NCBI RefSeq assembly: GCF_905373215.1
Contig: NZ_CAJPRT010000038.1
Location: 1-7,600 of the forward strand
DNA from: an uncultured Campylobacter sp.
GTDB taxonomy: Bacteria; Campylobacterota; Campylobacteria; Campylobacterales; Campylobacteraceae
Direction of reading: 5' to 3'
DNA length: 7,600 nt
This document shows, in pieces, positions 1-4,757 of this stretch. A program made the position numbers and the translations under genes. Numbering within the stretch: the stretch's first letter is position 1; the number at the start of each line of letters is the position of its first letter. Below the pieces are notes generated by a model. The model was not told the DNA's origin. It saw only the letters and a list, made by a program, of their open reading frames with translations, and made no database searches.

Positions 1-180
1 CCGATCATCAGCGGGCGATTTTTTCATAATCAAAAGGCGCTGTACGCGCTCGTGCAAAATATCGCTCTGTGCGGCGCGGATGAAATTTCGAGCGTTTTAA
101 AAGAGCCGTTAAAGGGCACGCGGGTAGATAAAATTTGCGATCTGCAAGAGATAGAAAATTTAATCAAGGAAAGAATTTAA
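1..180 (+). CDS. waaA: 3' end of probable Kdo transferase (WaaA), partial
   Basis: The frame is open from the first base and gives 59 residues before TAA at 178-180; the start lies outside the window. The visible tail begins PIISGRFFHNQKALYALV, which resembles the C-terminal part of glycosyltransferase-like Kdo transferases, where a P-I-(I/L)-x-G-x-x-x-x-N-x segment belongs to the nucleotide-sugar binding domain. WaaA is an inner-membrane enzyme that adds Kdo residues to lipid A precursors in lipopolysaccharide synthesis. Much of the assignment comes from context: in C. jejuni, as I recall, kdtA/waaA directly precedes a pseudouridine synthase and ffh. The stop codon overlaps the next start by one base (TAATG), so the two genes are probably cotranscribed. 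With only about 60 residues and no catalytic motif visible, the product call is moderate; that a real gene ends here is much surer. Confidence 0.66.
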   Translation, partial: PIISGRFFHNQKALYALVQNIALCGADEISSVLKEPLKGTRVDKICDLQEIENLIKERI

Positions 181-929
181 TGCAAGAAAAAGCCTACAAA
201 CTGCTCGCAGCGCAGGAAAATATCTCGCACAACGAAGCCAAAGCGCTCATCGACGCAGGACTTGTAAGCGCGCGCGGCGCAAAGATCGCTCTAGCGCGCG
301 AGATGCTCGGCGAAAATACTAAATTTAGCGTAATGAAGCCCGCAAAACCCGCAATCATTTACGAGGATGAGAACGTTTTGGCGGTCAATAAGCCGCCCTT
401 TATGAGCAGCGAAAATTTGGAAAAAATCTATAAATTCGGGCTTCTAAACCGCCTGGATAAGGAAACCAGCGGCGTCGTGCTGCTGTACAAAAACGAGGAA
501 TTTCGCGAAGCGGCGATTGCGGAATTTAAAAATTTGCGCGTAAAGAAAAGCTACATCGCGATCGTGAAAGGGATCGTGAGCGAAGAGATGAAATTTAACG
601 AGCCGATTTTGACGATAAAGACCCGAAGCGGCGCCTTTTCTAAAATTTCGCCAAACGGCAAGAGCGCATTTAGCGAGGTTTATCCGCTGATGGTAAGCGG
701 CAAAAAATCGCTCGTAAAAGTGCGGATCGAGACGGGCAGGACGCATCAGATCCGCGTGCATCTGGCAAATGCTGGATTTGGCGTAATAGGCGATGAAAAA
801 TACGCTAAAAGCCGCGCAAAACGGATGTTTCTGCACTCGTACGAGACCGAGATTTTGGGGTTAAAATTTAAAGCTCCTCCGGGTAAAAGCTTCAACGAAT
901 TCGGCTTTGAAATTCCTAAGGATCTCTGA
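180..929 (+). CDS. RluA-family 23S rRNA/tRNA pseudouridine synthase with S4-like N-terminus
   Basis: The 249-residue product isomerises uridine to pseudouridine in structured RNA, in the cytoplasm. Residues about 3-50 look like a small S4-type RNA-binding module (AYKLLAAQENISHNEAKALI). The catalytic domain follows: YEDENVLAVNKP at 61-72, and motif II as NRLDKETSGVVLL at 90-102 with the presumed catalytic Asp93. The RNA/uracil-binding segment ETGRTHQIRVHL is at 184-195 and a C-terminal FLHSYE at 217-222. I chose ATG at 180, which overlaps the previous stop and has AAGGA 9 bases upstream; a TTG at 135 would add 15 residues lying inside the upstream gene. RluA-family members usually run about 220-330 residues, so this one is complete. 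The target uridine cannot be told from sequence, so no symbol is given. The position before ffh and ribosomal protein genes suits an rRNA target, but that is inference. Confidence 0.9.
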   Translation: MQEKAYKLLAAQENISHNEAKALIDAGLVSARGAKIALAREMLGENTKFSVMKPAKPAIIYEDENVLAVNKPPFMSSENLEKIYKFGLLNRLDKETSGVVLLYKNEEFREAAIAEFKNLRVKKSYIAIVKGIVSEEMKFNEPILTIKTRSGAFSKISPNGKSAFSEVYPLMVSGKKSLVKVRIETGRTHQIRVHLANAGFGVIGDEKYAKSRAKRMFLHSYETEILGLKFKAPPGKSFNEFGFEIPKDL

Positions 930-995
930 TATTCAATGGCTTTTAAGTTAATTTTAGGTAACATCGCAAGTTTAAAAATTTTATAAGGGATCAAA

Positions 996-2336
996 GTGTT
1001 TGAGATCATAAGCGAGTCGTTTAAAAACGCGGTCAATAAATTAAAAACAATCGATGACGAAAAAGCTTTAAAAAACGCCTTGGAGACGCTAAAAAAGGCG
1101 CTTTTAAAGGCCGACGTGCACCACAAAGTCGTAAAGGATTTTTTGGCGCTTGTCGAAGCCGATCTTCGTATCGGCACTATAGGGCAGAAGCCGTTTTTGC
1201 AGTCCATCAAGACAAATTTGACTAAAATTTTAACGGCGCCTAGAGGCAGCAGCCAGGGATTTGTGTTCGCTAGCACGCCTCCTACGGTAGCTTTGATGAC
1301 GGGACTTCAAGGAAGCGGAAAATCCACGAGCACGATAAAACTCGCAAACTATCTGAAACTTCGTAAAAAAAAGGTCTTGGTCGCAGCCTGCGACTTGCAG
1401 CGCCTAGCCGCGGTCGAACAGCTCCGCCAGCTGTGCGAAGCAAACGAGATCGAGCTATTTTTTATCGAGGGCGAGAGCGATCCGCTAAAAGTTGCGGAAA
1501 AAGCGCTAAGCAAGGCTAAGAGCGGCCTTTATGACGTACTGCTCGTAGATACGGCGGGACGTCTTGCGATCGATGAGGCGCTAATGGCGCAGCTTGCGGA
1601 GATGAAAAAAGCTCTAAATCCGCATGAAATTTTTTACGTAGCGGACGCCATGAGCGGCCAAGACGGCATTAAAACGGCCGCTAAATTTGATGAAATTTTA
1701 GGCCTTACGGGCGTGATCTTAAGCAAATTTGACGCAGATACCAAAGGCGGCGTAGCTCTCGGTATCGCGCAGCAGCTTGGCATCCCGCTTCGCTTTATCG
1801 GAACCGGCGAGAAGGTGGCCGATCTGGAGGGCTTTATACCCGATAGAATTACAGGTCGTATTATGGGCGAGGGCGATTTGGCGACGTTAGCCGAGAAAAC
1901 AAGCGCCGTTTTCGACGAAAGAGAAGCTAAAGCTCTAAACAAAAAGATCAAAAAGGGCGAGTTTAATTTCAACGATTTCGTAAATCAGCTCGAAAGCGTG
2001 AAAAAGCTCGGCAATATGAAAAATTTAATCGGCATGATCCCGGGGCTTTCCGGCATGGCGAATAAGATAAAAGATATCGATTTGGAAAACTCAAAAGAGA
2101 TACTTCATATCAAAGCGATGATTAACTCTATGACGCCGAAAGAGCGCGAAAATCCCGATCTGCTAAATAATTCTCGTAAGCGCAGACTTGCTGCCGGCGC
2201 GGGGCTTTCGCAAGTGGAAGTGAACCGCTTTTTGAAGCAGTTCGCGGGCGCTTCGAAGCTTGCGAAGAAATTTTCGGGCAAGGGCGGTATGCAGGGGCTT
2301 GCCTCGATCGCTCAAAGGCAAAATTTACCGAGATAG
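996..2336 (+). CDS. ffh: Signal recognition particle GTPase Ffh (SRP54)
   Basis: This 446-residue protein binds 4.5S RNA and signal sequences emerging from the ribosome, and hands nascent membrane proteins to FtsY. The N domain is residues 1 to about 95. The G domain carries P-loop GLQGSGKST (103-111), the G2-region DLQRLAAVEQL (133-143), DTAGR (185-189), SKFD as G4 (243-246) with DTKGG after it, and GTGEK (269-273). The methionine-rich M domain begins near 320, with MKNLIGMIPGLSGM (341-354) as the flexible signal-binding region and SRKRRLAAGAG (393-403) as the SRP RNA-binding motif. Length fits the family (about 450). The start is GTG with AAGGGA five bases upstream; no ATG alternative keeps the N domain. 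The 66-base gap before it shows no terminator, so it may be read from the upstream genes. Small departures from consensus are L137 after R136, where proline is common, and GEGD at 291-294. Confidence 0.97.
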   Translation: MFEIISESFKNAVNKLKTIDDEKALKNALETLKKALLKADVHHKVVKDFLALVEADLRIGTIGQKPFLQSIKTNLTKILTAPRGSSQGFVFASTPPTVALMTGLQGSGKSTSTIKLANYLKLRKKKVLVAACDLQRLAAVEQLRQLCEANEIELFFIEGESDPLKVAEKALSKAKSGLYDVLLVDTAGRLAIDEALMAQLAEMKKALNPHEIFYVADAMSGQDGIKTAAKFDEILGLTGVILSKFDADTKGGVALGIAQQLGIPLRFIGTGEKVADLEGFIPDRITGRIMGEGDLATLAEKTSAVFDEREAKALNKKIKKGEFNFNDFVNQLESVKKLGNMKNLIGMIPGLSGMANKIKDIDLENSKEILHIKAMINSMTPKERENPDLLNNSRKRRLAAGAGLSQVEVNRFLKQFAGASKLAKKFSGKGGMQGLASIAQRQNLPR

Positions 2337-2348
2337 CCCCTCGGTAGA
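2324..2348 (+). promoter_or_regulatory. Hairpin spanning the ffh stop codon
   Basis: TACCGAG (2326-2332) is perfectly complementary to CTCGGTA (2340-2346) across a 7-base loop. A G·U pair (2325/2347) and an A-U pair (2324/2348) extend it. The ffh TAG (2334-2336) lies in the loop. No T-run follows, so it does not look like an intrinsic terminator. A role as an mRNA 3'-end stabiliser or processing signal between ffh and rpsP is inference. Confidence 0.5.
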
Positions 2349-2394
2349 GTTTGCAGATGTTTAAGTTTTAGCCATCTGCAAGTTCTAAAACTTA
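2348..2394 (+). promoter_or_regulatory. Two interleaved perfect inverted repeats in the rpsP leader (pseudoknot or switch candidate)
   Basis: Arm A, TTGCAGATG (2351-2359), pairs with CATCTGCAA (2373-2381). Arm B, TAAGTTTTAG (2362-2371), pairs with CTAAAACTTA (2385-2394). The order A, B, A', B' is the interleaved topology of an H-type pseudoknot. Stem A is 9 perfect pairs, with possible outward U·G, G·U and A-U pairs to 2348-2384; stem B is 10 perfect pairs. The linkers are 2, 1 and 3 bases. The last linker looks too short to cross a full 9-bp stem, so a shortened pseudoknot or two mutually exclusive hairpins is more plausible than both full stems together. The rpsP ribosome binding site (AAGGAG, 2404-2409) starts 10 bases after arm B'. 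No U-tract follows. The complementarity is directly seen; regulation of rpsP-rplS expression is inferred. Confidence 0.6.
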
Positions 2395-2414
2395 CAAAAA
2401 TTTAAGGAGAAAAA

Positions 2415-2645
2415 ATGGCAACAGTTGTTAGGCTTACAAGAATCGGAAGAAAGAAGCAGCCTTTTTACCGCATCGTGGTAACGGATAGCAGGAAAAGACG
2501 CGACGGCGGCTTTATCGAGACGATCGGCTTTTACAATCCGTTAAAAGATAGCGATAATATCAAATTCGACGCGGAGCGTTTGGCATACTGGAAGAGCGTA
2601 GGCGCGAAGTTAAGCGATAGGGTCGCTCAAATCACAAGCAAATAA
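2415..2645 (+). CDS. rpsP: 30S ribosomal protein bS16
   Basis: This 76-residue protein matches bS16 throughout. The N-terminal signature MATVVRLTRIGRKKQPFYRI is followed by VVTDSRKRRDGGFIETIGFYNPL, and a short C-terminal segment AYWKSVGAKLSDRV completes the usual 75-90 residue length. bS16 binds 16S rRNA early in 30S assembly and stabilises the platform/body region. ATG is preceded by a strong AAGGAG five bases upstream, the best ribosome binding site in the operon, which fits the high expression expected of a ribosomal protein. The 78-base gap from ffh is packed with inverted repeats that could set the ratio between Ffh and the ribosomal proteins. The next gene begins one base after the TAA, consistent with coupling. 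Nothing in the protein itself looks unusual. Confidence 0.98.
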   Translation: MATVVRLTRIGRKKQPFYRIVVTDSRKRRDGGFIETIGFYNPLKDSDNIKFDAERLAYWKSVGAKLSDRVAQITSK

Positions 2646-2646
2646 A

Positions 2647-2889
2647 ATGGTAGAAAATTTTATAAAAGAATACGCAAAGTTGATCGCCGACTATCCGCAG
2701 TCCGTTTCTACGCAAAAGCGGGTCGGCGAAAACTTTACCGAGATCATCGTCTATGCCGACAAGGCCGATACAGGCAAACTCATCGGCAAGGACGGCAAAA
2801 TGATAAACGCCATAAAGACCGTCATCATCGGCTATAAAGCAAAAGATCCGATCAATTATAAAATTACCGTCAAAGCCAAAGATGCCTGA
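2647..2889 (+). CDS. khpA: KH-domain RNA-binding protein KhpA
   Basis: This 80-residue single KH domain belongs to the family variously called YlqC or KhpA, encoded between rpsP and rimM in many bacteria. The RNA-binding GXXG loop is GKDG at residues 47-50 in the context TGKLIGKDGKMINAIKTVI, where the following helix and basic residues complete the fold. In other bacteria KhpA forms a heterodimer with KhpB/Jag and binds RNA broadly, affecting cell division and gene expression; which of these applies here is not known. The ATG starts one base after the rpsP stop and lacks a clear Shine-Dalgarno sequence (the upstream bases are CAAGCAAATAAA), so translation probably depends on ribosomes coming from rpsP. 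Its 3' end overlaps rimM by 8 bases. Length and motif are standard for the family. Confidence 0.92.
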   Translation: MVENFIKEYAKLIADYPQSVSTQKRVGENFTEIIVYADKADTGKLIGKDGKMINAIKTVIIGYKAKDPINYKITVKAKDA

Positions 2890-3412
2890 TGATCTTTTAG
2901 AGGTCGCGAAGCTCGGTCGGACTATCGGCTTAAAGGGCGCGGTTAAAATTTTTGATCGCAGCGACTTCCCCTCTCAGTTTAAAAAAGGCGCCGAATTTTA
3001 TCTGCGAAACGGCGAAATTTTAGAAATTCTATCCTTCAACGGCGCAAATTCTAGCGCTATTTTTAAAAATTACGAAAGCGTAGAAGCGGCGGCAAATTTA
3101 ACTAACCAAATCCTTTACCGAAGCAAAGAGGACACACGGAAATTTTGCAAATTGCAAAAGGGCGAGTTTTTCTATTTCGATATTATCGGGCTTGAAATTT
3201 ATGAAGACGGCGCGATTTTGGGGCGCGTAAGGGACATATCGCAGATCGGAAACGGATATCTTTTTGAAGTAGAAACGGATGAAAGCTTAATTTCGCAGAC
3301 TTTGCCGAAAGAATTTTTCATCCCCTACGTGGACGCCTATGTGAAAGAAATTTCGCTTAGCGAGCGTAAAATTTTTACGCAAAACGCACGCGCGATTTTG
3401 GAAAACTCATGA
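2882..3412 (+). CDS. rimM: 16S rRNA processing factor RimM
   Basis: This 176-residue protein is the 30S maturation factor that binds uS19 and helps the 3' domain (head) of 16S rRNA fold. The N-terminal beta-barrel begins LLEVAKLGRTIGLKGAVKI (5-23), the family's G-x-x-G-x-x-G-x-V-x-I segment. The C-terminal PRC barrel starts near residue 94 (GEFFYFDIIGLEIYEDG), continues through GRVRDISQIGNGYLFEV (114-130) and ends with FFIPYVDAYVKEI (145-157). Length is typical (about 165-185). The ATG lies inside the end of khpA with an 8-base overlap, and no good downstream start exists. No strong ribosome binding site is seen, so coupling with khpA is likely. Its stop overlaps trmD (ATGA). Similarity is diffuse, as usual for RimM, but domain order and position between khpA and trmD make the call firm. 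Confidence 0.94.
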   Translation: MPDDLLEVAKLGRTIGLKGAVKIFDRSDFPSQFKKGAEFYLRNGEILEILSFNGANSSAIFKNYESVEAAANLTNQILYRSKEDTRKFCKLQKGEFFYFDIIGLEIYEDGAILGRVRDISQIGNGYLFEVETDESLISQTLPKEFFIPYVDAYVKEISLSERKIFTQNARAILENS

Positions 3413-4110
3413 ATTTTATCTTTATCTCACTGTTTGAAAATCTCATCGCGCCGTATTTTGAGGACTCGATTTTAAAGCGCGCGGTCGATAAGAAAATAAT
3501 CTCGACGCATTTTTTTAACCCGCGAAATTTCACGACAAATCGGTATAAAAAGGTAGATGATTATATGATCGGCGGCGGTGCGGGGCTTTTGATCGGCACG
3601 GAGCCGCTTGCCGGGACGATCGAGCAGGTAAGAGCTAAATTTAAAAACGCCAAGTTTATCTATCTTTCGCCTGCCGGTAAGAAATTTAATCAAAACGACG
3701 CCAAGCGTCTAAGCGGCGAAGAGAGCCTATGCTTTATCTGCGGGCGCTACGAGGGGATTGATGAGCGCATAGTCGAAAGATATGTAGGTGAAATTTTTTG
3801 TATCGGCGATTTCGTTCTTACCGGCGGAGAGCTCGGCGCGCTTTGTATGTGCGATGCGATAAGCCGCAACATAAAGGGCGTTTTAGGTAACGAAAGCTCG
3901 CTCGTCGAAGAAAGCTTTGAAGGCGGAATTTTAGAGGCACCCGCGTTCGCAAAGCCTGATGTTTTTGAAAATTTACCTATAGTTTCAGAGTTTTTAAAGG
4001 GTAATCACGCTAAAATGCACAGCTTGAAAAATCAAATGGCGCTATGCAAAACGAGGTTCTTCCGCCCGGATATGTACCGAAAAATCGCCAGAAATAAAGG
4101 AAATTTATGA
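3409..4110 (+). CDS. trmD: tRNA (guanine37-N1)-methyltransferase TrmD
   Basis: This 233-residue SPOUT methyltransferase uses S-adenosylmethionine to methylate G37 next to the anticodon of tRNAs reading CNN codons and some others, which prevents +1 frameshifting. The N-terminus MNFIFISLFENLIAPYFEDS and DDYMIGGGAGLLIGTEPL (50-67) are family signatures. The trefoil-knot SAM site is seen in YLSPAGKKFNQ (85-95), CGRYEGIDER (111-120) and IGDFVLTGGELGAL (132-145). In the E. coli enzyme Arg154 and Asp169 are catalytic; the corresponding positions here appear to be R153 (DAISR) and E168 (EESF), a conservative Asp-to-Glu change. The C-terminal tRNA-binding domain runs through FLKGNHAKMHSLKNQMALCK (196-214 region). 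It is somewhat shorter than the E. coli protein at its C-terminus. It overlaps rimM and rplS by four bases each. Confidence 0.96.
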   Translation: MNFIFISLFENLIAPYFEDSILKRAVDKKIISTHFFNPRNFTTNRYKKVDDYMIGGGAGLLIGTEPLAGTIEQVRAKFKNAKFIYLSPAGKKFNQNDAKRLSGEESLCFICGRYEGIDERIVERYVGEIFCIGDFVLTGGELGALCMCDAISRNIKGVLGNESSLVEESFEGGILEAPAFAKPDVFENLPIVSEFLKGNHAKMHSLKNQMALCKTRFFRPDMYRKIARNKGNL

Positions 4111-4463
4111 AAAACAAGTATATCCAAGCGTTTGAGGACGCTCAGATCACAAGCAAAAGTGTGCCTGATTTCCGTGCCGGCGACACCTTAAAGGTAGCTA
4201 TCAGGATCAAAGAGGGCGATAAGAGCAGAATTCAAAATTTTGAAGGTACCTGCATTGCGCGTCGCGGAAACGGCGTCAGCGAGACTTTTATCATCCGCAA
4301 GATCGGCGCTAATAGCGTAGGCGTAGAGAGGATTTTCCCGATCTACAGCGAGAGCATTGAAAGCATCGAGGTTCTAAGAAAAGGACGCGTTCGCCGTGCG
4401 AAGCTATTTTACCTACGCGACAGACACGGTAAAGCGGCTAAAATCAAAGAGCTACGGAAATAA
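4107..4463 (+). CDS. rplS: 50S ribosomal protein bL19
   Basis: This 118-residue protein matches bL19, which sits at the 30S-50S interface and contributes to intersubunit bridges. It starts with MKNKYIQAFEDAQI, followed by the conserved PDFRAGDTLKVAIRIKEGDK (20-39). RIQNFEGTCIARRGNG (41-56), FIIRKI (61-66) and GVERIFPIYSESIESIEV (72-89) follow. The basic tail RKGRVRRAKLFYLRDRHGKA (91-110) completes the protein, and the length is usual (about 115-120). The ATG overlaps the trmD stop (ATGA) and has AAAGGA five bases upstream, so it has its own ribosome binding site despite the coupling; extra output of this ribosomal protein over the enzyme TrmD would make sense. It is the last gene of the co-directional run, followed by a 294-base AT-rich gap with a weak terminator candidate. 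Confidence 0.98.
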   Translation: MKNKYIQAFEDAQITSKSVPDFRAGDTLKVAIRIKEGDKSRIQNFEGTCIARRGNGVSETFIIRKIGANSVGVERIFPIYSESIESIEVLRKGRVRRAKLFYLRDRHGKAAKIKELRK

Positions 4464-4489
4464 TCCTTTAAATTTACGCTTCTTAATTC

Positions 4490-4506
4490 AAAGGGAAGCT
4501 CTTTTT
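4490..4506 (+). terminator. Weak intrinsic terminator candidate after rplS
   Basis: AAAGGG (4490-4495) can pair with CTCTTT (4499-4504) across a 3-base AAG loop, with one G·U pair, and the run of five T's ends at 4506. It lies 27 bases after the rplS stop, where a terminator is expected. The stem is short and half the T-run is used in pairing, so termination would be inefficient; epsilonproteobacterial terminators are often weak. Confidence 0.35.
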
Positions 4507-4511
4507 ATAAT
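4506..4511 (+). promoter_or_regulatory. Candidate sigma-70 -10 box (TATAAT) after rplS
   Basis: A perfect TATAAT is preceded by a T-run (4502-4505), which fits Campylobacter sigma-70 promoters; these rely on an extended or T-rich -10 region and lack a conserved -35. Transcription would begin near 4518. There is no recognised gene until 4758, so the transcript would be either a long leader or a small RNA. Chance occurrence in AT-rich DNA is a real alternative. Confidence 0.35.
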
Positions 4512-4538
4512 GCGCGAGATTTTAAAAAATTTCGCGCA
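4511..4538. repeat. 28-base near-palindrome with GC-rich outer arms
   Basis: Each arm is about 13 bases: TGCGCGAGATTTT (4511-4523) against AAAATTTCGCGCA (4526-4538). The only non-Watson-Crick pair is 4518/4531 (G·U in RNA). It abuts the TATAAT box. As RNA it would be a very stable hairpin in read-through transcripts from rplS; as DNA it could be an operator overlapping a transcription start. No T-run follows on either strand, so it is not an ordinary terminator. Confidence 0.5.
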
Positions 4539-4612
4539 AAATCTACTCGCATTAAATCTAAAATTTTGTAACTTTTCCATTAAAATTTTTAATTTTAAAC
4601 CGCCTAAAAATC

Positions 4613-4634
4613 GTCTTTTTCGATAGAAAAAGAT
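4613..4634. other. AT-rich hairpin with GATA tetraloop
   Basis: TCTTTTTC (4614-4621) and GAAAAAGA (4626-4633) are perfectly complementary around GATA, with a possible extra G·U pair at 4613/4634. On the minus strand it is followed shortly by ATTTTT, so it might act as a leaky terminator there, but no minus-strand gene needs one. Function unknown. Confidence 0.35.
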
Positions 4635-4652
4635 AAAATATATCCTGATTTT

Positions 4653-4687
4653 ATTTGCGTTTAAAAATATTACTATAAAATGCAAAT
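4653..4687 (+). promoter_or_regulatory. Promoter candidate inside an inverted repeat, upstream of the activase fusion
   Basis: TATAAA (4674-4679, in the string ACTATAAAATGC) is the best -10-like box before the 4758 gene, giving a start near 4686 and a leader of about 72 bases; no good -35 is seen. ATTTGCGTTT (4653-4662) and AAATGCAAAT (4678-4687) form an inverted repeat with 9 of 10 matching positions, separated by 15 bases and enclosing the -10 box. A repressor or regulator bound there would block RNA polymerase. The repeat is seen directly; the operator role is inferred. Confidence 0.4.
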
Positions 4688-4701
4688 TTTAATTTAGAAA
4701 G

Positions 4702-4755
4702 CTCGCGCTAAATTCGAGGATTCGGCCGAGTAAAATTTATTCAATAAAGAGCGAG
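4702..4755 (+). promoter_or_regulatory. Possible leader pairing that hides the ribosome binding site of the activase gene
   Basis: CTCGCGCT (4702-4709) can pair with AGAGCGAG (4748-4755), 7 of 8 positions, which covers part of the AAAGAG ribosome binding site and ends two bases before the GTG start. The CTCG at 4702-4705 can pair instead with CGAG at 4715-4718 or 4727-4730. Such alternatives could switch translation on or off. The stems are short and CGAG is common in this genome. Confidence 0.28.
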
Positions 4756-4757
4756 AT

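Larger units (their letters stand above)
4464..4757. other. 294-base AT-rich intergenic region without a convincing gene
   Basis: This is the only long non-coding stretch in the window. From left to right it holds a weak terminator candidate (4490-4506), a TATAAT box (4506-4511), a 28-base near-palindrome (4511-4538), an AT-rich hairpin with a GATA loop (4613-4634), an inverted repeat enclosing a second -10-like box (4653-4687), and a GC-richer leader (about 4700-4757). I see no tRNA, 4.5S RNA or known riboswitch signature. A small unannotated RNA between 4518 and 4640 is possible but unsupported beyond the promoter-like box. Confidence 0.6.

Noticed and set aside
135..179. A TTG start that would extend the pseudouridine synthase by 15 residues.
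   Set aside because: The extension lies wholly within the upstream gene in another frame, and ATG at 180 has a good ribosome binding site and matches where the S4-like module begins.
980..987. TTTATAAG just before ffh as a -10 promoter box.
   Set aside because: It overlaps the ffh ribosome binding site (AAGGGA), which would place the transcript start at or past the start codon.
444..1276. Long minus-strand ORFs opposite the pseudouridine synthase and ffh genes.
   Set aside because: They are antisense shadows of well-supported genes, with no family resemblance and no ribosome binding sites of note.
2385..2391. CTAAAAC in the ffh-rpsP gap as a -10 box for an rpsP promoter.
   Set aside because: Only four of six positions match, there is no supporting upstream element, and the bases are better explained as an arm of the perfect inverted repeat.
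4510..4626. A 38-codon + strand ORF (ATG at 4510) in the gap after rplS, with AAGGGAAG 11 bases upstream.
   Set aside because: Its product is mostly N, K, F and L from AT-rich strings, it starts inside the TATAAT box and palindrome, and it resembles no family I know. A longer version starting at 4396 overlaps the rplS 3' end out of frame.
4464..4757. Possible 4.5S SRP RNA gene, tRNA or riboswitch in the gap, given the presence of ffh nearby.
   Set aside because: No conserved 4.5S core, cloverleaf or known aptamer string could be found on either strand.
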